This document shows, piece by piece, positions 20,551 through 31,270 of a stretch of 39,596 bases of DNA (its first letter is position 1; every line of letters starts with the position of its first letter). The stretch comes from Apostichopus parvimensis. Lineage: Eukaryota > Echinodermata > Holothuroidea > Aspidochirotida > Stichopodidae. The notes below the pieces were generated by a model that saw nothing but the letters and a program-made list of their open reading frames with translations, ran no database searches and was not told the DNA's origin. Where the stretch lies: contig KN882375.1 in the NCBI GenBank assembly GCA_000934455.1, positions 45,374-84,969 on the forward strand. Reading direction: 5' to 3'. The translations under genes and the position numbers were made by a program.

Positions 20551-20936
20551 CTAGGGAGAATAACATTGACATTGAATAATTATGACAGCAAATCCAATTT
20601 ACCCCTCCCAAAAAAATAAAACAATTTGTAGTCAAAATATGTTTATTAATTCTGCAAGACTGCCACCTTCAAAGCGTTTTTCGTCATTGTGCCATTTTAA
20701 TTGTATTATTGAGAACTTCCCTCAAATGTCGACAAATATCTCGGGTGATCCAGAAGCTTAAAAAATTTAAGTTTTGGAACTTCAGTGATTTTTAACGTGC
20801 TAAAATATATGGTCCATACTGGTGTCCTCTAATCTAACAGAGACAATCTCTTAAACTGGCGTCAACTGCTAGTCAGAATGGATAAACATTTTCCCAGACA
20901 AAAACTAATAATTTACGCACTTCCTTATTATTCATA

Positions 20937-21480
20937 CTACACTATATATATATACATTTTTACAGCAATAGTCGTGATGTGTTAACTCCAATATGAATAT
21001 TCAAGGGTGCAAATGAGAATCACGTATGATAAGACCTGGATTATATAGTTACACATTTATTTTGTGCATCTTAAAATTGAACTAAATGTGACTTATTTCT
21101 TCACTTCATTACTTCTGCCACTTTTATTCAATATTATTTGATGTTATTACCAACATTTATGTCTGTTTTGTTATTTGATGTTACTTTTAACTTGAATTTT
21201 ACTTATTTCTACCCTTCTTTCTTACTTATGTGACTTTTGTCAATTTCATGTCAATGCTTCTGTGAGTTTACTGTTTCGTTTCACGATATTACTAACACAA
21301 CGTTTATTTCTTCATTTCATAACACTAACATGAACTTTATTTCTTGTTATTATTATTAACGTGAATTTCATGTCCTTGACTTTTATTCAATTTCATGTGA
21401 TTGCTGCTGTGACTTTTATAATTTCAGTCTCATGTTTTTACTCATTTGACTTTTATGTTATTACTTAATATCACAACCTT
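20937..21480. repeat. AT-rich degenerate repetitive intron sequence
   Basis: Variants of TGACTTTTATTCAATTTCATG recur many times, for example near 21120, 21225 and 21390, without a constant period. It looks like an old, eroded simple or tandem repeat. A (TA)n run lies near 20944. Confidence 0.5.
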
Positions 21481-21557
21481 CCCCATAACATCTAAACTCT
21501 TTGAATATTAAAAGATAAATGCAATACAGATGCCAGTCGAAACAATTTGAAAACTAC

Positions 21558-21680
21558 CTTTATGAGTGTCTAGTGAAGCTACTCGTCCTTCACCTTGTAC
21601 GACAGTTCCTTCCCTGTTGGTTTCATAGTTGATGAACCTTATCTCTCTTCCAGATGCATAAAGAAGTCTAGGTCCCTGGC
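21558..21680 (-). CDS. Receptor exon: first propeller blade
   Basis: A 123-base phase 1-1 exon with acceptor TCCATTAG and donor AAAG|GTAGTT. It encodes PRLLYASGREIRFINYE and VVQGEGRVASLD, equivalent to the opening blade of LDLR propellers (LLFxxRxxIRxI...xxAVALD). It joins the calcium-binding EGF exon through a split Gly. Confidence 0.88.
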
Positions 21681-21734
21681 CTAATGGAAGAGAAGAAGAA
21701 GAAAGAAAATAAATGCCTTTTGATCCAAGTTTTG

Positions 21735-21790
21735 TAGTAAGTAAGTAGGTAAGTGAGTGAGTGAGTGAGTGAGAAAGTAAGTAAGTAAAA
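21735..21790. repeat. GTAA/GTGA microsatellite
   Basis: About twelve tetranucleotide units, with (GTAA) flanking a (GTGA)n core. It forms the 3' tail of the LINE fragment. Confidence 0.85.
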
Positions 21791-21831
21791 CTTTATTGCT
21801 CCATAAAATCGGAAATTTCGATACTCGCACA

Positions 21832-21977
21832 TTATAAGAAATACAAAAATATATATAAAACTATATTCATATTACAATTNNNNNNNNNNNNNNNNNNNNN
21901 NNNNNNNNNNNNNNNNNNNNNNNNNNNNNTTATAAGAAATACAAAAATATATATAAAACTATATTCATATTACAATT
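21832..21977. other. 50-N assembly gap flanked by identical 48-bp sequence
   Basis: N from 21880 to 21929. The 48 bases before it (21832-21879, starting TTATAAGAAATACAAAAATA) and after it (21930-21977) are identical. This is what results when overlapping contig ends are joined with a fixed-size gap instead of being merged. True extra sequence may be zero. Confidence 0.9.
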
Positions 21978-22516
21978 AATAACTAAAGAAGGTAAGATCA
22001 AGTTAAATAGTAACAGAAAGAGAGCCTACCCATCCAAGGACTAGGCAACCACCTAACGACTCAAATTGCTGTTGTAAAGTTTTATTGCACGAGGGATAAA
22101 TGAATTGCGGTGCCGGTTAGTCTTAAGTTGAGGAAGTCTTAGTCTACCAATGCCCCTATCTATTAATCTGTCATGGAGTTGAACATGAAATGGGTGACTA
22201 CAGTCGTCCCAAACGGAGTTGAGCTTGGACTTTAGGAGACACTGCTAGACAAAATCAACAGCAGACTGAGATACCCCTACTAATATTTCAGCTTTTGTAA
22301 TGATGTTGTCAACACGATCCCTTTCTGTCTTACTAACATTATCACCCCAACAAATGAGGCAGTATCTTCAAACTCCACAGATGGTAGCATTATAGAACAT
22401 ATCTAAAATTTCCGTACGCACTTTGAGAAGTGACATTTTTCTCAGACAATAAAATCTCGAATTCAACTTTCTAACCAGGACGTCAACATGATCCGTCCAA
22501 GTCAATTTATTGTTGA

Positions 22517-23265
22517 AAACCAAAATATAAATATAAGATGCCCACTTGCGGGTGTTTTATATACTCTGTACAATAGCACTTGACCAGACTGCAACCAATA
22601 CAGTTACAAATGTAGGAATATAAATTCCACATGGCACACCCAGGCCTGACAATCATGGCATCATCTACTATCATTTTCATAGTATACTAACAAAAAAATG
22701 AATAATTCAAGACAGGGGAGTGAGTGGGGGTGTTTGAATTGCAAAAAAATCCGACCCTATAAAGAAAATAATAGTAATCAAAGACATTGAACATGAAAAT
22801 GTATGAGCCTCGATATTAAATGATGTTAGACAAACTATTAACAGACTTGTCCAAGTCTTCTTTCTTGTGTGTGAAGGAACATTAAATCGTTTTATCTCGA
22901 GATATAATTGTCCCCCTGTGTGTTGGGATTTATGAAACTTAATTAAAGTAGCACCTACATAACAGCTTCATAGTCTTTTCACTTGGCAAACAATGACGGC
23001 TGGGTGTAAACAAAGTTAAAACTAAGCTATAGCTAAGCTTAGAGAATCCCAAGGGATACAAACCATATAGTGGCTAATTGCAAACCCTGTCCATGTGATG
23101 GATAAACACCTTGTATCAAACCATCTTTTTTCATGAATATTCAAATGAATAATGAGGTAGGTCACCCAGTTGGGTAAATTTCTCTTCTATAGCGGACTGT
23201 CATGTCTTGCTCCAAGGCACTCGTACAAACAGTATGAACATCCTGTATCTATCACATCAATATGA
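22517..23265. other. Receptor intron sequence, no gene seen
   Basis: Between the LINE fragment and the minisatellite. AT-rich, no domain-bearing frame on either strand. Confidence 0.5.
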
Positions 23266-23703
23266 GGAACTGTTTGTACTTCCAGTACCAGTGCTTTGAA
23301 GAATGATATGAGAGGACAGTATAGAGTGGTATTAGCATTAGATCAGATACAGATAAAGAACTGTTCATACTCTCAGTATCAGTGCTTTGAAGCATAATAT
23401 GGGAGGAGAGTATAGAGTGGTAGTTAGCATTAGATCAGATGAAGGTTAAGAACTGTTCATTCTCTCAGTATCAGTGCTTTGAAGCATAATATGGGAGGAC
23501 AGTGTAGAGTGGTATTAGCATTAGAATCAGATAAAGGTAAGTTGAACTGTTTTTACTACCAGTACAAGTGCTTTGAAGCATGATATGAGAGGACAGTGTA
23601 GAGTGGTATTAGCATTAGATCAGATATAGATTAAAAACTGTTCATACTCTCAGTATCAGTGCTTTGAAGCATAATAGGGAGGACAGTGTAGAGTGGTATG
23701 ACC
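23266..23703. repeat. 91-bp minisatellite, about five copies
   Basis: Units contain GTGCTTTGAAG at 23291, 23382, 23473, 23568 and 23659 (spacing 91, 91, 95, 91) and share GAGAGGACAGT, ATAGAGTGGTATTAGCATTAG and AACTGTTCATAC-like segments. Divergence between units is low to moderate. It lies in the intron between the EGF-CA and first propeller exons. Confidence 0.92.
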
Positions 23704-23897
23704 TTTACAAAATGTCTCAACTGGCTGGGTATGGGTGTGTAACTGAGGTGATGCACTTACCCGATCACCAAAGACAGTTTTCAAATGAAAGAGTTGCTAC
23801 CCCCTCCCCCCTCTCATTTACAAAACTAAAATAGATACAATAACAATCCAACATTATCGGTAAAAGAAAGAGAATCGTGAAGAAGCATAACTAATAC

Positions 23898-24020
23898 CTG
23901 GAGCCAAACACATAGAGCTCTCCAACAACTGATATCCTTCAGTGCATCGGCACCGGTAACTTCCCTTTATATTATCACAAATTTGGTAACAGGGATCATT
24001 CTCAAGACATTCATTGATAT
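23898..24020 (-). CDS. Receptor exon: calcium-binding EGF domain
   Basis: A 123-base phase 1-1 exon with acceptor ACTTTCAG and donor CCAG|GTATTA. It encodes [17 protein letters not shown], continuing to [20 protein letters not shown]. The Asp-Ile-Asn-Glu-Cys start and Cys-x-Asn-x4-Tyr-x-Cys pattern are the calcium-binding EGF signature. All six Cys are present. It sits just before the propeller, as EGF-B does in LDLR. Confidence 0.93.
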
Positions 24021-25086
24021 CTGAAAGTAAAATTGAAAATATGGTTTGGTCTTAAAGATCATCAGTATTGGCCTCAAAATTAAGCAATTGTTACAGTTGC
24101 TTTGTTTCTCTCTTTCAAGATTACTCTTTTTAAAGATAGTTTCCTGGTGTTTTTTGAATATCCAAATTGTAATTTAAGACATCAAAAGAGAGTTAAAATT
24201 ATACACAGTCCAATTTCTCAGAGAGGGAAACATCCTTTGAGAGGTTGGAAGAAACTAAATGTTAGATGCAATTGGAGCATGGGTGACCATTATCTGACTT
24301 TTCTAGCATATTAGGGTCAATACTGATGACCATTAGACCAAGCAGATTTATACTTCCTGTCCAAATTTCATTATAACTTCTGGGTTCTGAGTCAAGTCCA
24401 CCAAATAAAGACAATGTGAACCGACTCTTTCCTACTACAATCTTAGGTCGTAGAAAAAGCGAAAACACACAGAGCAAAAGCTACACAAGATCGTCTTTAT
24501 TGTCCCCCCCCCCTCCCCCCACAAATAATGGTCACTCATGATGAAATTTTCAAAAAGGCAGTTTACCAGTCATTTTCAACAACAAAATTGATTGACAATT
24601 TTATTGCTACAAATTAAAAGAACTACATCATATGTAGGTTATAGACATTATATCATTTTTTTTCTCTCTTCATATTATCAGAGCGGTGGGCAAACTGTTA
24701 GGCCGACAGTCCACGATCTTCCTGGTGGACTGGATTAGGCCACGACCCACCAGATCCCACTTCTCAGAATCGATGCCCAGAATGCATTAAAAACTAGATT
24801 GGATTATGGAGTTAATGTTATCAAATCTTTTTTTAAATGATAAATAAAATAAAATAAAATGAAAAAAAAAACCTGATCTTCGTCAGAAAGTCACCTCCAA
24901 CTTGTTAAATTTTTTAGACGTGGAAAATCCAGTGACCCACCAAAATGGTGTTTACGAGCCACTTTTCTGGATTGCGCCCGATAGTTTGTGGATGGTGGTA
25001 TTAAGGTAGAGTAATATTAATGTTATGTATTAACAGGTGAATGTTAGTATCTTGCCATCCAGTATCTGCTAACTCTCTGCACTCAC
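24021..25086. other. Receptor intron sequence, no gene seen
   Basis: Contains a long C tract (about 24505-24524), an (A/T)-rich AAAATAAAAT run near 24843 and short frames without domains. Confidence 0.5.
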
Positions 25087-25230
25087 CTTCGCAAGTCCTC
25101 AGTCCTGACAGGTGAGGTACTTTGTTAGGTCTGAAGCCGTCTCTACAGGAGCAGATAGAGTAACTACCAGAGGGGACTTCGTTACATTCCTCTATGCAAC
25201 TTGTGTTACTACATGAGACTCTACCATAGT
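25087..25230 (-). CDS. Receptor exon: EGF-like domain
   Basis: A 144-base phase 1-1 exon with acceptor TTCCCCACAG and donor GAAG|GTGAGT. It encodes six Cys in EGF order: VSCSNTSCIEECNEVPSGSY, then SICSCRDGFRP and a final RTC. It follows the last class A repeat and precedes the calcium-binding EGF, matching EGF-A of LDLR. The loop before the last Cys is longer than usual. Confidence 0.88.
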
Positions 25231-25856
25231 CTGTGGGGAAAGAAAACCAATTTTTCAAAATCGTTAATCATTTTTCTCTTGGTGATATTTAGCTGGTAGA
25301 CACATGGATGATCATATAGTAAAAGATTTTTTCTCTTAGAGAGATGACCATTTTCAGGGTTGTGCTTATGAAACTTATACAAAAGATAACTTGAAGGCTG
25401 ATATTATGACCTGTTTATCAGCAAAGCAATTTTATCTCTACGTTTATTATTAAACAGTGTATTTCAAATTTTGCATGGGCATATGTGCTGAGTTAGCAGA
25501 AAATAACTATTAAGTTAGTCCAAATCATAATATCATTGGATAATAACCGTTGAATGACAAATAATTCTAAGAATAACCCCCCCCCCCCCGAAAAAAACTC
25601 AAACAAAATTATTGAATTGAATTGGAATCACTATAGAATATGCAGGTTTATATTAGTAGTAATTCTAATGTTTTCATTACAAATATAGACTCTTGCAGAT
25701 TCAAATATCAGACCATAATGTAACAAGTGTAATTGTTCAATGAGGGTGAGATGTTACCATGGTAACACATTAAGCTGCTTTTAAAACATGTGGTTGTCGT
25801 GTACCAGCATGTCTTCAAATTGTACAACACACAGAAAGAAAAAGAAGAAAGCTTAC

Positions 25857-25973
25857 CACAAAATTCGTTCTCATCATCCCCACAGTCATTATATCTATCA
25901 CACACAAATTCATCTGGAATGCATTCGTTGGTGTTCTCACAGAGAAAGTGTCCTTCCTCACAGGTTGTAAGAC
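25857..25973 (-). CDS. Receptor exon: LDLR class A repeat (last)
   Basis: A 117-base phase 1-1 exon with acceptor CTTTTCAG and donor TGTG|GTAAGC. It encodes CEEGHFLCENTNECIPDEFV then CDRYNDCGDDENEFC: all six Cys, the Phe-x-Cys and Cys-Ile motifs, and the acidic calcium cage (Asp-Cys-Gly-Asp-Asp-Glu-Asn-Glu). Confidence 0.94.
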
Positions 25974-26052
25974 CTGAAAAGCAAGAACATCGGAATTGAA
26001 AGTTACCATTCTCAAACACAAGCGTGTACATTACAGGAGGTAGGCACTGTTT

Positions 26053-26250
26053 CAAAATGATGAGCTGCAGCAGCTGGAAAATCTCAATGCAGCAAGACTG
26101 AATGAATATCAGACAAATGCAATCATCAGGCAGATCAGCAGTCCATACTGTGTGAAATGGGGGAGCACATAAGAATATGTCTCCTCCCTGTGGCCTGTCT
26201 ACATTAATGCTGCAGCCATTTCAGCCTCATACTTTTGACATGTTTGCTAA
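26053..26250. repeat. Dispersed repeat family, copy 2
   Basis: Starts GAGCTGCAGCAGCTGGAAAA, with TGCAGCAAGACTGAAT, a TACTGTGTGAAATGG core and AATGCTGCAGCC near the end. Related to 19907-20080 and 27066-27235. Confidence 0.45.
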
Positions 26251-26883
26251 GAGTATATCTATAGCTGTTCCGGATGAGGAATTTTGTGTTAGTTACAGTA
26301 CTCTCTAATATCAATCTAGTGAAACAATGACTATCAAATGATAGTCAGAGATCTATACATAAAACATTAAAATAAAAAATATTAAAAAAATACAACATAA
26401 AATACGAAATGTACATTAGCAATTGTGGTTTCAGACTGGTACTTCAACAACTGCAGAGAAGTCATTAAATAGGGATAAGCTGACAATATTTAGCTGAAGA
26501 AAGGAAGGCTAAGTCTTCGTGTCTTGGGGTCTTTAATAGTTGTGGGTTATGGGAAAATGACTTTGAAGGGTACCTACAAAATATGATGATATTAAGAGAA
26601 AAATCAATATGTATGGTGCTGTAGATAGGTATTGAGCAACTATCCAGTGATGAGTAACTCTGAAAAGTAAATTTCACAAGTCTTTAAAGCTGTACTTTTT
26701 CGAGAATTTAAAGACTATAAAGTCGATGGGAGTATGTTACCCTATAGTAGTGGACACATTCTCATATAGAAGGATTGAACAGTGAGGGTTCATTATTATC
26801 AGTCTTACCAAAAACCAAAAAATAAATAAATAAAATAGAAAAGAATAAGAAGAAAGATGTAACTTTTTTTCTAATTTACTTAC

Positions 26884-26997
26884 AAATGGAATCAGTTTCA
26901 TCACTCCCATCATCACAGTCAGGGTACCCGTCGCATTTTTCCCACTCAGGAATACACTGGCCGTTATCGCACTTGAAAAGGTTGGTGTGATCGCAGT
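26884..26997 (-). CDS. Receptor exon: LDLR class A repeat
   Basis: A 114-base phase 1-1 exon with acceptor TTCATTAG and donor ATTT|GTAAGT. It encodes [20 protein letters not shown] then [17 protein letters not shown], with the sixth Cys completed across the junction. A canonical class A repeat with an intact DCxDGSDE calcium cage. Confidence 0.95.
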
Positions 26998-27065
26998 CTA
27001 ATGAACAAAAGCAGCAAAAAGGTAGCATCGTCTTCTTTACCGCAATGTGTTAAAAAGAATAACAA

Positions 27066-27235
27066 AATAAAGCTGCAGCATCCCTCGCAGCAATGATCGA
27101 ATCGACATCAAAGAATAGAGATTCTCTCGGTGGACCAGCAGTGCCTTAAATTAGTTTTGTGGACTGTAATGCCTATATACTGTGTGAAACTTCGCAGCAC
27201 AGATTATTTCATCCTACGGATGGAGCATATGGCTA
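27066..27235. repeat. Dispersed repeat family, copy 3
   Basis: Starts AAAGCTGCAGCATCCCTCGC and shares CGCAGCAATGA, GACCAGCAGTGCC and ATACTGTGTGAAAC with the copies at 26053 and 19907. The most divergent of the three. Confidence 0.4.
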
Positions 27236-27333
27236 TAAAGAACATGCATGCCAACATGATTTGATCTAAATGCCACCTCCCTTTTTCATAAAAACTTCTC
27301 AAACTTGGTATAATTTTGAACAAAACATACTAC

Positions 27334-27471
27334 CACATAGGCTTTCATCTTCATCACTGTTATCTTTACAATCGTTGTATCCGTCGCAGGTAAATGAGAT
27401 GGAGATACACAGCGTATTAGCGCAAGTAAATTGAGTCCTCAGGCAGAAATGATCTCCAGTATATCGAGGTG
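27334..27471 (-). CDS. Receptor exon: LDLR class A repeat
   Basis: A 138-base phase 1-1 exon with acceptor ATCTTTGCAG and donor TGTG|GTAGTA. It encodes CLRTQFTCANTLCISISFT then CDGYNDCKDNSDEDESLC, a complete class A repeat with calcium-cage acids (one Gly of DGSDE is Asn). A short Pro-Arg-Tyr linker precedes it. Confidence 0.93.
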
Positions 27472-27539
27472 CTGCAAAGATGTAAGAATGTGACTGACCA
27501 CTGATAAATCCTAAAAAGGCAGATCTTATGAGTTACTGT

Positions 27540-27630
27540 AATAGTGTGTGTTTCATTATTTCATGAATAGTGAAATATTATTTCATGAATAGCAACTATT
27601 ATTCGTGAATAGTCAACTACTAGTTCATGA
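27540..27630. repeat. Short degenerate repeat of TTCATGAATAGT
   Basis: TTCATGAATAGTCAACT-like units occur four to five times within about 90 bases, mostly spaced 20-30 bases apart. A small intronic tandem repeat. Confidence 0.7.
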
Positions 27631-28490
27631 ATAGTCAACTTGTCTGTTAAAGTGCCCGGTTGCATCGTCTGCAGGTGTAAAACAATACAAACAAATACCA
27701 ACAACTGAACATATTGGCCTGTATATTGTTTTCTTAAATTATCCTACCATAGATATTAATCATTTATAAAACAATATTAAAAATTAATGCTGCAGAGAAA
27801 CTCGGCTGTCCAAATGCTATCTTATTCCTTTGCAGGCCTCAACAAAAAGGTTTTGAAAATGTCACCACTTGGTGAGTGTAACTAAACTCTTTGATTCACA
27901 TACATTGTAAAATTCACTGGTCACTGATAACATTTTATACCATATAAAGCATTCCCATAAAGTTGAGGAGGGTGGTCACATTTAACCAGTAAAATACCAG
28001 AAAAATATACGGATTTTAATAAACTTGATCCAGATGACAATTTTCTGATTAGAACATATTGGAGGCAATACTAATGTATCTGATCTGTAATATATAATAA
28101 TGTATAATAATTTATACATTCTTTCACAAGTTTGGATAGGATGTTTGGAGTACAATGCTGGGAATGATATCACGGAAAAGTGTCTGGCAGTGATATGCTT
28201 GAAGAGGATGCTAAGAATTAAGAGGAGGTGTAAAAATAGGATGTAAAACTAGTGTGTAGCCAGCCTTAATTAGTGGTGTAAATGGGCAAAATCAAATGTG
28301 TATCTCCATTTTAAAACGAGTCAGTTTTATTAACACTTGTATAGGTATGAATTTTTTTAACAACATCATACAAGCTCTTACTCTAAGCTCTAACAAGAAC
28401 TAACTTTTTCTCCCAGTCCCCTTCTCCCTCTAGCTATTAGGAACTGATGCAAGAGGAAGATTTTGGTGGATAATTTAGGAAGAATTTTAC

Positions 28491-28607
28491 CACAATTTAG
28501 TTCATCGTCATAATCTACACAGTCAGGTACACCGTCGCACAGAAGATCATTAGAAATGCATAATCCTGACGATGAGCATTGGTAATAGTCTTTTTCACAG
28601 GTGTTGT
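28491..28607 (-). CDS. Receptor exon: LDLR class A repeat
   Basis: A 117-base phase 1-1 exon with acceptor TCTCCTCAG and donor TGTG|GTAAAA. It encodes CEKDYYQCSSSGLCISNDLL then CDGVPDCVDYDDELNC. All six Cys are present. The cage reads DCVDYDDE rather than DCxDGSDE but keeps the acidic residues. Confidence 0.93.
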
Positions 28608-29809
28608 CTGAGGAGAGAAGAGGAATTAAAAGGTTAAACTACACAGTCATGGCAGTTTCAGGAGGGGGAGGGGGGGGGGAGGGATGAAGAAAGTTACTTG
28701 TCGATCTAGAGTGGGTGGGGGCTCATCATTCACTTTACTGTTATTAAATTTTATAAAATATTAAAAATGATCACTATGATCTTCCCTGCCTATAGCCAAT
28801 ACCACCCGAGTCCCCTGTTTGTGGAGATTGAATATCTTCCCGAGTTTTTAATGCTAGTCATACTGAACGCTCCATTGCACAAATTCATGATGAAACACAC
28901 TGTACTATTTCGTTGGTCAAGCCAAATTTGACTTCACACAGGAGGGTATAGTGCTGCAATAAGAGCACTTGTGATTTAATACAATCATACGGTGGCTGGT
29001 CAATGAATTATTTACACACAAGGATGACTCCTGATGGCAGTACTTGGTATATTTTGTGCTCTCAAGTAAACAATTATTAATGCTCGAGTGAATTTGAGGA
29101 CTGTTTTTCTAAAGACAGACTTGACCGTCATGATGATGATTATAATTAAAAGGATAACAAAGAAAAAATGTATTGAGGTGCTTGAGAGGAAATTTGTAGC
29201 ATGTTAAGGATTCTGATATCTGAAGGGTACAGAAGCTCTGAGATATCATGCTTGCAAGGTTTCCACACATTTGATATGCAATGACCTTTGAACTCTACTA
29301 AAAGCAACATTTTTGATACCCAAGACAAGAAATCCTCCAATAGAAGTATCAGATATGTCAAAGCTTCACTTCTTTAGATTTTAAAGTTTACAGTTTGACC
29401 CAAATGACAATTGACCTTCCGTGAAAACAATAGGGTTTACCTGATCAATATGGGGCAACCACATATGACAGATGAGATTCATAAAAGATAGCCCCTCTTG
29501 ATACATAATAAACTATATACTTATTGATTAGAATACAAATGAGGCTGGTAATGAGTGTGATCTACAAGTTTGACCATCATTTAACCTGTCATGGTTATTT
29601 TCAAGTAAAAAATAAATGGCAAGCTACATTACCACTCCGACATAGTAGAATTTCTGAGATAAATACTGAAGTTTCACTTAGAAGAATATAAAAATTATGA
29701 TTTATAATTTCTGATATACATATTAAACCATGTGTAAGTTATTGTAGCATTCAAAGTAATATCAACAATGGTATCACGGCAGCAAAGTCATGGATGTTAA
29801 AGTATTTAC
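28608..29809. other. Receptor intron sequence, no gene seen
   Basis: Contains a G-rich tract at about 28662-28684 and AT-rich DNA. The phrase ATCAATATGGGGCAAC near 29445 also occurs near 18994, suggesting a further short dispersed repeat. No domain-bearing frame. Confidence 0.45.
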
Positions 29810-29932
29810 TTGTACAGCTGGAGGGTTCGTCAATCCCTGATTCACAGTCCTCAATATCATCACATATCCAAGATTTAGGGATGCAAAGCTCGTTGGGACA
29901 ACGGAATTCACTTTCACTGCATTCTCTGTAAC
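29810..29932 (-). CDS. Receptor exon: LDLR class A repeat
   Basis: A 123-base phase 1-1 exon with acceptor AATCACACAG and donor ACAA|GTAAAT. It encodes [19 protein letters not shown] then [17 protein letters not shown]. Six Cys, Phe-x-Cys and Cys-Ile-Pro motifs. The cage is altered (ESGIDE), so calcium affinity may differ. Confidence 0.93.
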
Positions 29933-30348
29933 CTGTGTGATTAAATGTTGCATAATCGAGGGACCCGTTATGCCGTGGTAATAATTAAGATGCTCTTTCA
30001 GGAATTTGTTGTGATTTTAACATATAGCATTAGACAGTATAGAAGCCAAACTCTCCAGATATCTTTTTCTCAAAAACAAAGCCAACAGCGATGTAAACTA
30101 GCAAAGCTACATCCAAATCACTAGGTCTAGCTGACAAAGATCAATGGTGCTGGTTCAATATGAGTGTCTACCAAAACGACACATTAATTAAAGCAATATG
30201 TAAAGTGAATTTGTGGATCACAGGTATGACCTTGTGCAATTATATCACCAAGCCCCTTAATTGACCTTGGGCCAAAGACTGTAGCATCTCTTCCCCGACT
30301 ACCATCTGTTTAGGCCTAAAATGCAATGTAAACAGTTAGAATACTTAC

Positions 30349-30479
30349 CAAATTCTCCACAAGTTTCTTCACTCTCATCGGAGCCGTCGTCACAGTGTGT
30401 CCTGATTTCACACACTAACCAATCAGGTAAACAGGTGTGATCATCACATTGAAAGGACCAGCTCCACAAGTCATTCCAC
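30349..30479 (-). CDS. Receptor exon: LDLR class A repeat (first placed)
   Basis: A 131-base exon, phase 2 in and phase 1 out; acceptor TTGTTCTGCAG, donor TTTG|GTAAGT. It encodes WNDLWSWSFQCDDHTCLPDW then LVCEIRTHCDDGSDESEETC, with the full DCxDGSDE-type cage. The first Cys of the repeat is not in the exon and should come from the preceding one. Its phase-2 entry differs from the 1-1 exons downstream and from exon 38988-39059, so an unplaced exon probably lies upstream. Confidence 0.9.
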
Positions 30480-30746
30480 CTGCAGAACAAATATGCACAA
30501 TTCAGGTCCAGATGGGCCCAATGGCTCCAAAATGAGAAAGGCAATGCTCAATTCTTCAGCCCAAATAATTCAAAGTTTATGAAGCCGGTGTTCATATCCT
30601 TGTAGCACATTAGCGAGTTACTGTACTGTGGTATTTCCTAACAACCGGCACCGTCAAATTGTAATATGTAAACTTATAACATAATATGACACTTTATAAT
30701 GAAATGTATTCAATTTATGAAAGTTGAGAAATACACCAACTGTTAT

Positions 30747-31270
30747 CAGTGGCGGAGCTAGGGTATTGGTCAAGGGGGGGGGGGCGAGAATGGTCTGTAG
30801 GAGCGCTTTCGAAACTATCTAAGCGGAGCGCCACCACAGGTTGTACAGAAATTGTTTGAGTAGAGATACTCCCTAGATCGCCGTAAATGACCCTTTCAAA
30901 CACACTGATCATGGAGCGGCGAATAACGTACACTGCATGCCGGCTTAAAGTTTGGTGTTGATTACTATTTCAGCCACTGCGCGTGGCGTATCGTCTAAAA
31001 ATAGATCGAGAACCCCGTACAGTTCTTGGAAATAGTTTCGTTCAAGGGAAGTGCCGATAAATTAAAGACCGCCGTTAGAGAATTTTGTCAGAAAATTACA
31101 CCAACAAAATGTGACAAATGTCAATAGGTAGATGAGAGCGCAATATAAAAGTCAATAACCGCGAATAAGTAAAAAGTGGTCAAAAGCTGAAAAGGGCGCC
31201 AGCAGTCCTTTTGAGTCCGGGTGAGGGGGGGGGGGGTGTCCGCACTGACTGTATGGACGCTCCGCCACTG
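30747..31270. mobile_element. hAT-type MITE, 524 bp, with 8-bp target duplication
   Basis: The terminal inverted repeats CAGTGGCGGAGC (left) and GCTCCGCCACTG (right) are perfect over 12 bases. ACTGTTAT flanks both sides (30739-30746 and 31271-31278), an exact 8-bp target duplication. hAT transposons make 8-bp duplications and often have CAGTGG-like ends. It has no transposase. The G-rich tract inside (about 31225) lies near the right end. Confidence 0.9.

Larger units (their letters stand above)
21735..22516 (-). mobile_element. Decayed LINE 3' fragment with microsatellite tail
   Basis: On the minus strand from 22516 downward are the C-terminal reverse transcriptase phrases LTWTDHVDVLVRKLNSRF, MFYNATICGV, ICWGDNVSKTERDRVDNI and, after stops, TNRHRNSFIPRAIKLYN. 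These are typical of CR1/jockey-type non-LTR elements. At least two in-frame stops interrupt them. The 3' end (21790-21735) is an AATAAAGTTTTACTTACTTA tail running into a GTGA/GTAA microsatellite, a common LINE end. It is 5'-truncated near 22516. A 50-N gap interrupts the 3' UTR. Confidence 0.78.
2224..30479 (-). other. LDL-receptor-family gene, multi-exon span
   Basis: Gene-level entry for the minus-strand exons listed below. Read from 30479 downward the order is six LDLR class A repeats, EGF, calcium-binding EGF, six-bladed YWTD propeller, EGF, a second EGF-like module, and a transmembrane segment. This is the LDLR/VLDLR/LRP plan of an endocytic or signalling receptor: class A repeats bind ligand through calcium cages and the propeller drives acid-dependent release (family knowledge). 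Exon phases join cleanly from 30479 to 12940. The step from 12940 (ends phase 2) to 2318 (starts phase 1) does not, so at least one linker exon is unidentified, and a DIRS element fills most of that intron. The signal peptide and N-terminal exons are not placed. The extra EGF module between propeller and membrane is not in classical LDLR. Receptor family is confident; orthology is not. Confidence 0.85.

Noticed and set aside
23266..23703. CRISPR-like array
   Set aside because: Units are contiguous 91-bp tandem repeats with no short repeat/unique spacer pattern, in an animal intron.
30715..30933. Minus-strand frame as receptor signal-peptide exon
   Set aside because: It lies mostly inside the hAT-type MITE (30747-31270) and has no hydrophobic signal core.
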